From Elusimicrobiota bacterium (GTDB taxonomy: Bacteria > Elusimicrobiota > Endomicrobiia > Endomicrobiales > Endomicrobiaceae): a stretch of DNA of 7,086 bases. The stretch spans positions 1 through 7,086 of the forward strand of contig JAIRQB010000027.1 in NCBI GenBank assembly GCA_031256695.1, written 5' to 3'. The translations under genes and the position numbers were made by a program. A model generated the notes under the pieces. The model did not search any database and was not told where the DNA came from. It saw only the letters and a list, made by a program, of their open reading frames with translations. Positions 5,674 through 7,086 of this stretch are shown here, piece after piece (the stretch's first letter is position 1; the number at the start of each line of letters is the position of its first letter).

Positions 5674-7086
5674 TCAAATCTCCTTAAAAAATTTTTCAAG
5701 CGCAGTCTTTATTCTGCGCATAGACTCGTCTTTGCCTAAAAGTTCCAATAAGTGAAAAAGACTCGGTCCCTGCGTCCTGCCTGAAACAGCGACTCTTATA
5801 GGATGAAAAACTTGACCCGTTTTTAAATTATTCTCTTCTGCTAAATTGCGGCAGAGTTTTTCTAAATCCTCCGCTCCAAAGCCGTCAAGACTCGCCGTTT
5901 TTTCTAAAAAAGCCCCTAAAACAATTTTTGCGCTTTCTCTATTTTTATCTGACAAAAACACCTTTGAGACCGCTTCCTCTTGATAAATGACTTCTTTTAC
6001 AAAAAAGAAATCAACTAAACCGTAAATGTCTTTTAATGTCTTTATTTTTTCTCTCTCCAAAGAAACCGCTTGCTTCAAAACGCCGCTGTCCCAATTTTCT
6101 ATTAAATGCTCTTGAGCCGTCTCTTTTAAGTAATTTAAGAAAATCTCATAGACTTCTTCAGGCGTTTTTGAACGGATTTTTTCGCCGTTTAACCACAAAA
6201 GTTTTGCAGGGTCAAATGTTGAAGGGCTGCCGCCGCACATATCAAGTGAAAATTTTTCTTTGAGTTCTGCCATTGTAAAAATCTGCTGGCTGTCTGCCGT
6301 TGACCACCCCAATAAAGCAAGATAATTGATTAAAGCCTCAGGCAAATATCCTTCCTTTTGATATTCTAAAACTGAAGTATGCCCGTGTCTTTTAGAGAGG
6401 CGCGTCCCGTCTGGTCCTAAAATCATAGCGGTATGGGCAAAGTTTGGAATTTCCCATCCTAATGCCTTGTAAATTTGAATTTGTTTAGGAGTATTTGAGA
6501 TATGGTCATCGCCTCTTATAATATGCGTGATGTCCATTGCGAAGTCGTCAATTACGCAGGCGAAATTATAAGTAGGCGTGCCATTTGCTTTGGCTATTAC
6601 AAAATCGTCTAAAAGATTATTTTCAAATTCCACATTGCCGCGGATAATATCTGCCCAAGCAGTTTTCCCCTCTTTCGGCATTTTAAACCTTATAACAGGC
6701 ATTATGCCTTGCGCTTCTTTTTCCTTTCTTTGTTCCGCAGTCAAATTAGAGCATTTGCCGTTATATTTCGGCGGCATTTTATTTAGTTGAGCCTGTTTCC
6801 TCATCTCTTCAACTTCCTCAGCGCTGCAATAACAAGGATAAGCGCAGCCTTTTTCTATCAAAAGCCTGATATATTTTTGATATAAACCCGCCTCTTTCCT
6901 AAGCATTTGGAAATAAGGCGCATATTTTTCATTTTCTTTGCCGGGTCCCTCGTCAAAATCTAATCCAAGCCACTTTAAAGCGTTTAAAATTATTTGAGCA
7001 GAAGACTCTGTTGAGCGGGCTTCATCTGTGTCTTCTATTCTTAAAATAAATTTCCCGCCTTCTCTTTTTGAGAAAAGATAATTAAA
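5674..7086 (-). CDS. gltX: Glutamyl-tRNA synthetase, N-terminus outside window
   Basis: This class I aminoacyl-tRNA synthetase charges tRNA-Glu. The frame is open to base 7086, so 470 residues are visible and only about 25 N-terminal residues, including the HIGH motif, should be missing. Internal methionines such as the one at 6906 are not the start: the upstream residues FNYLFSKREGGKFILRIEDTD are classic Rossmann-fold sequence. Further signatures are RGDDHISNTP (visible residues 191-200), the KMSKS-equivalent TRLSKRHG (about 228-235), WLNGEKIR, and the anticodon-binding C-terminus with HPIRVAVSGRTQGPSLFHLLELLG. CYC (85, 87) and YNGKC (112) resemble the zinc site of the E. coli enzyme, but the fourth ligand position (His in E. 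coli) appears to be Asn. Whether it also charges tRNA-Gln (non-discriminating) cannot be told from this view. It is followed by ptsI after 3 bases. Confidence 0.97.
   Translation of the reverse strand, partial: FNYLFSKREGGKFILRIEDTDEARSTESSAQIILNALKWLGLDFDEGPGKENEKYAPYFQMLRKEAGLYQKYIRLLIEKGCAYPCYCSAEEVEEMRKQAQLNKMPPKYNGKCSNLTAEQRKEKEAQGIMPVIRFKMPKEGKTAWADIIRGNVEFENNLLDDFVIAKANGTPTYNFACVIDDFAMDITHIIRGDDHISNTPKQIQIYKALGWEIPNFAHTAMILGPDGTRLSKRHGHTSVLEYQKEGYLPEALINYLALLGWSTADSQQIFTMAELKEKFSLDMCGGSPSTFDPAKLLWLNGEKIRSKTPEEVYEIFLNYLKETAQEHLIENWDSGVLKQAVSLEREKIKTLKDIYGLVDFFFVKEVIYQEEAVSKVFLSDKNRESAKIVLGAFLEKTASLDGFGAEDLEKLCRNLAEENNLKTGQVFHPIRVAVSGRTQGPSLFHLLELLGKDESMRRIKTALEKFFKEI
5680..5685 (-). promoter_or_regulatory. 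Ribosome binding site for ptsI inside gltX
   Basis: AAGGAG overlaps the final codons of gltX and is 9 bases from the ptsI ATG. With the 3-base gap between the genes it indicates co-transcription and probable translational coupling. Confidence 0.8.

Overview
The window comes from an AT-rich bacterial chromosome. It carries six genes, all on the minus strand, in the order gltX - ptsI - [repeat array] - pyrR - pyrB - pyrC - pyrK. Both end genes run off the window. The species cannot be fixed from this sequence. The gene set suggests a heterotroph with a phosphotransferase system and NAD-linked (often anaerobic) pyrimidine synthesis: PyrR, a class I dihydroorotase, and PyrK, which implies a class 1B dihydroorotate dehydrogenase. 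This arrangement is typical of Firmicutes and is also found in several other anaerobic phyla.

Right part (4045-7086): gltX (glutamyl-tRNA synthetase, N-terminus outside the window) is followed after 3 bases by ptsI (PTS Enzyme I). The ptsI ribosome binding site lies inside the end of gltX, so the two are almost certainly co-transcribed. The ptsI product keeps its catalytic residues but stops about 30 residues short of typical Enzyme I proteins. It ends about 20 bases before the repeat array begins.

Middle (3505-4044): there is no credible gene here. The 540 bases are mostly a GC-richer, recently duplicated repeat block: a 175-bp unit and a 222-bp second copy. It contains two identical perfect hairpins and five copies of a 28-30-bp subrepeat. 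Read in the direction of transcription, each perfect hairpin has a GGAA (GNRA-type) loop followed by a T-rich tract, so it may terminate ptsI transcription. A possible extended -10 promoter and a strong Shine-Dalgarno site precede pyrR.

Left part (1-3504): a compact de novo UMP operon. PyrR is the uracil-sensing regulator. PyrB makes carbamoyl-aspartate and PyrC closes the ring to dihydroorotate. PyrK is the electron-transfer subunit that should work with a PyrD outside the window. pyrB/pyrC and pyrC/pyrK overlap by 11 and 13 bases, and pyrK probably starts at TTG. No carAB, pyrD, pyrE or pyrF is present here.

The coding genes are ordinary housekeeping genes. The parts that merit a second look are the repeat array, its possible role as terminator or leader, and the short Enzyme I. 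I found no convincing novel multi-gene system.
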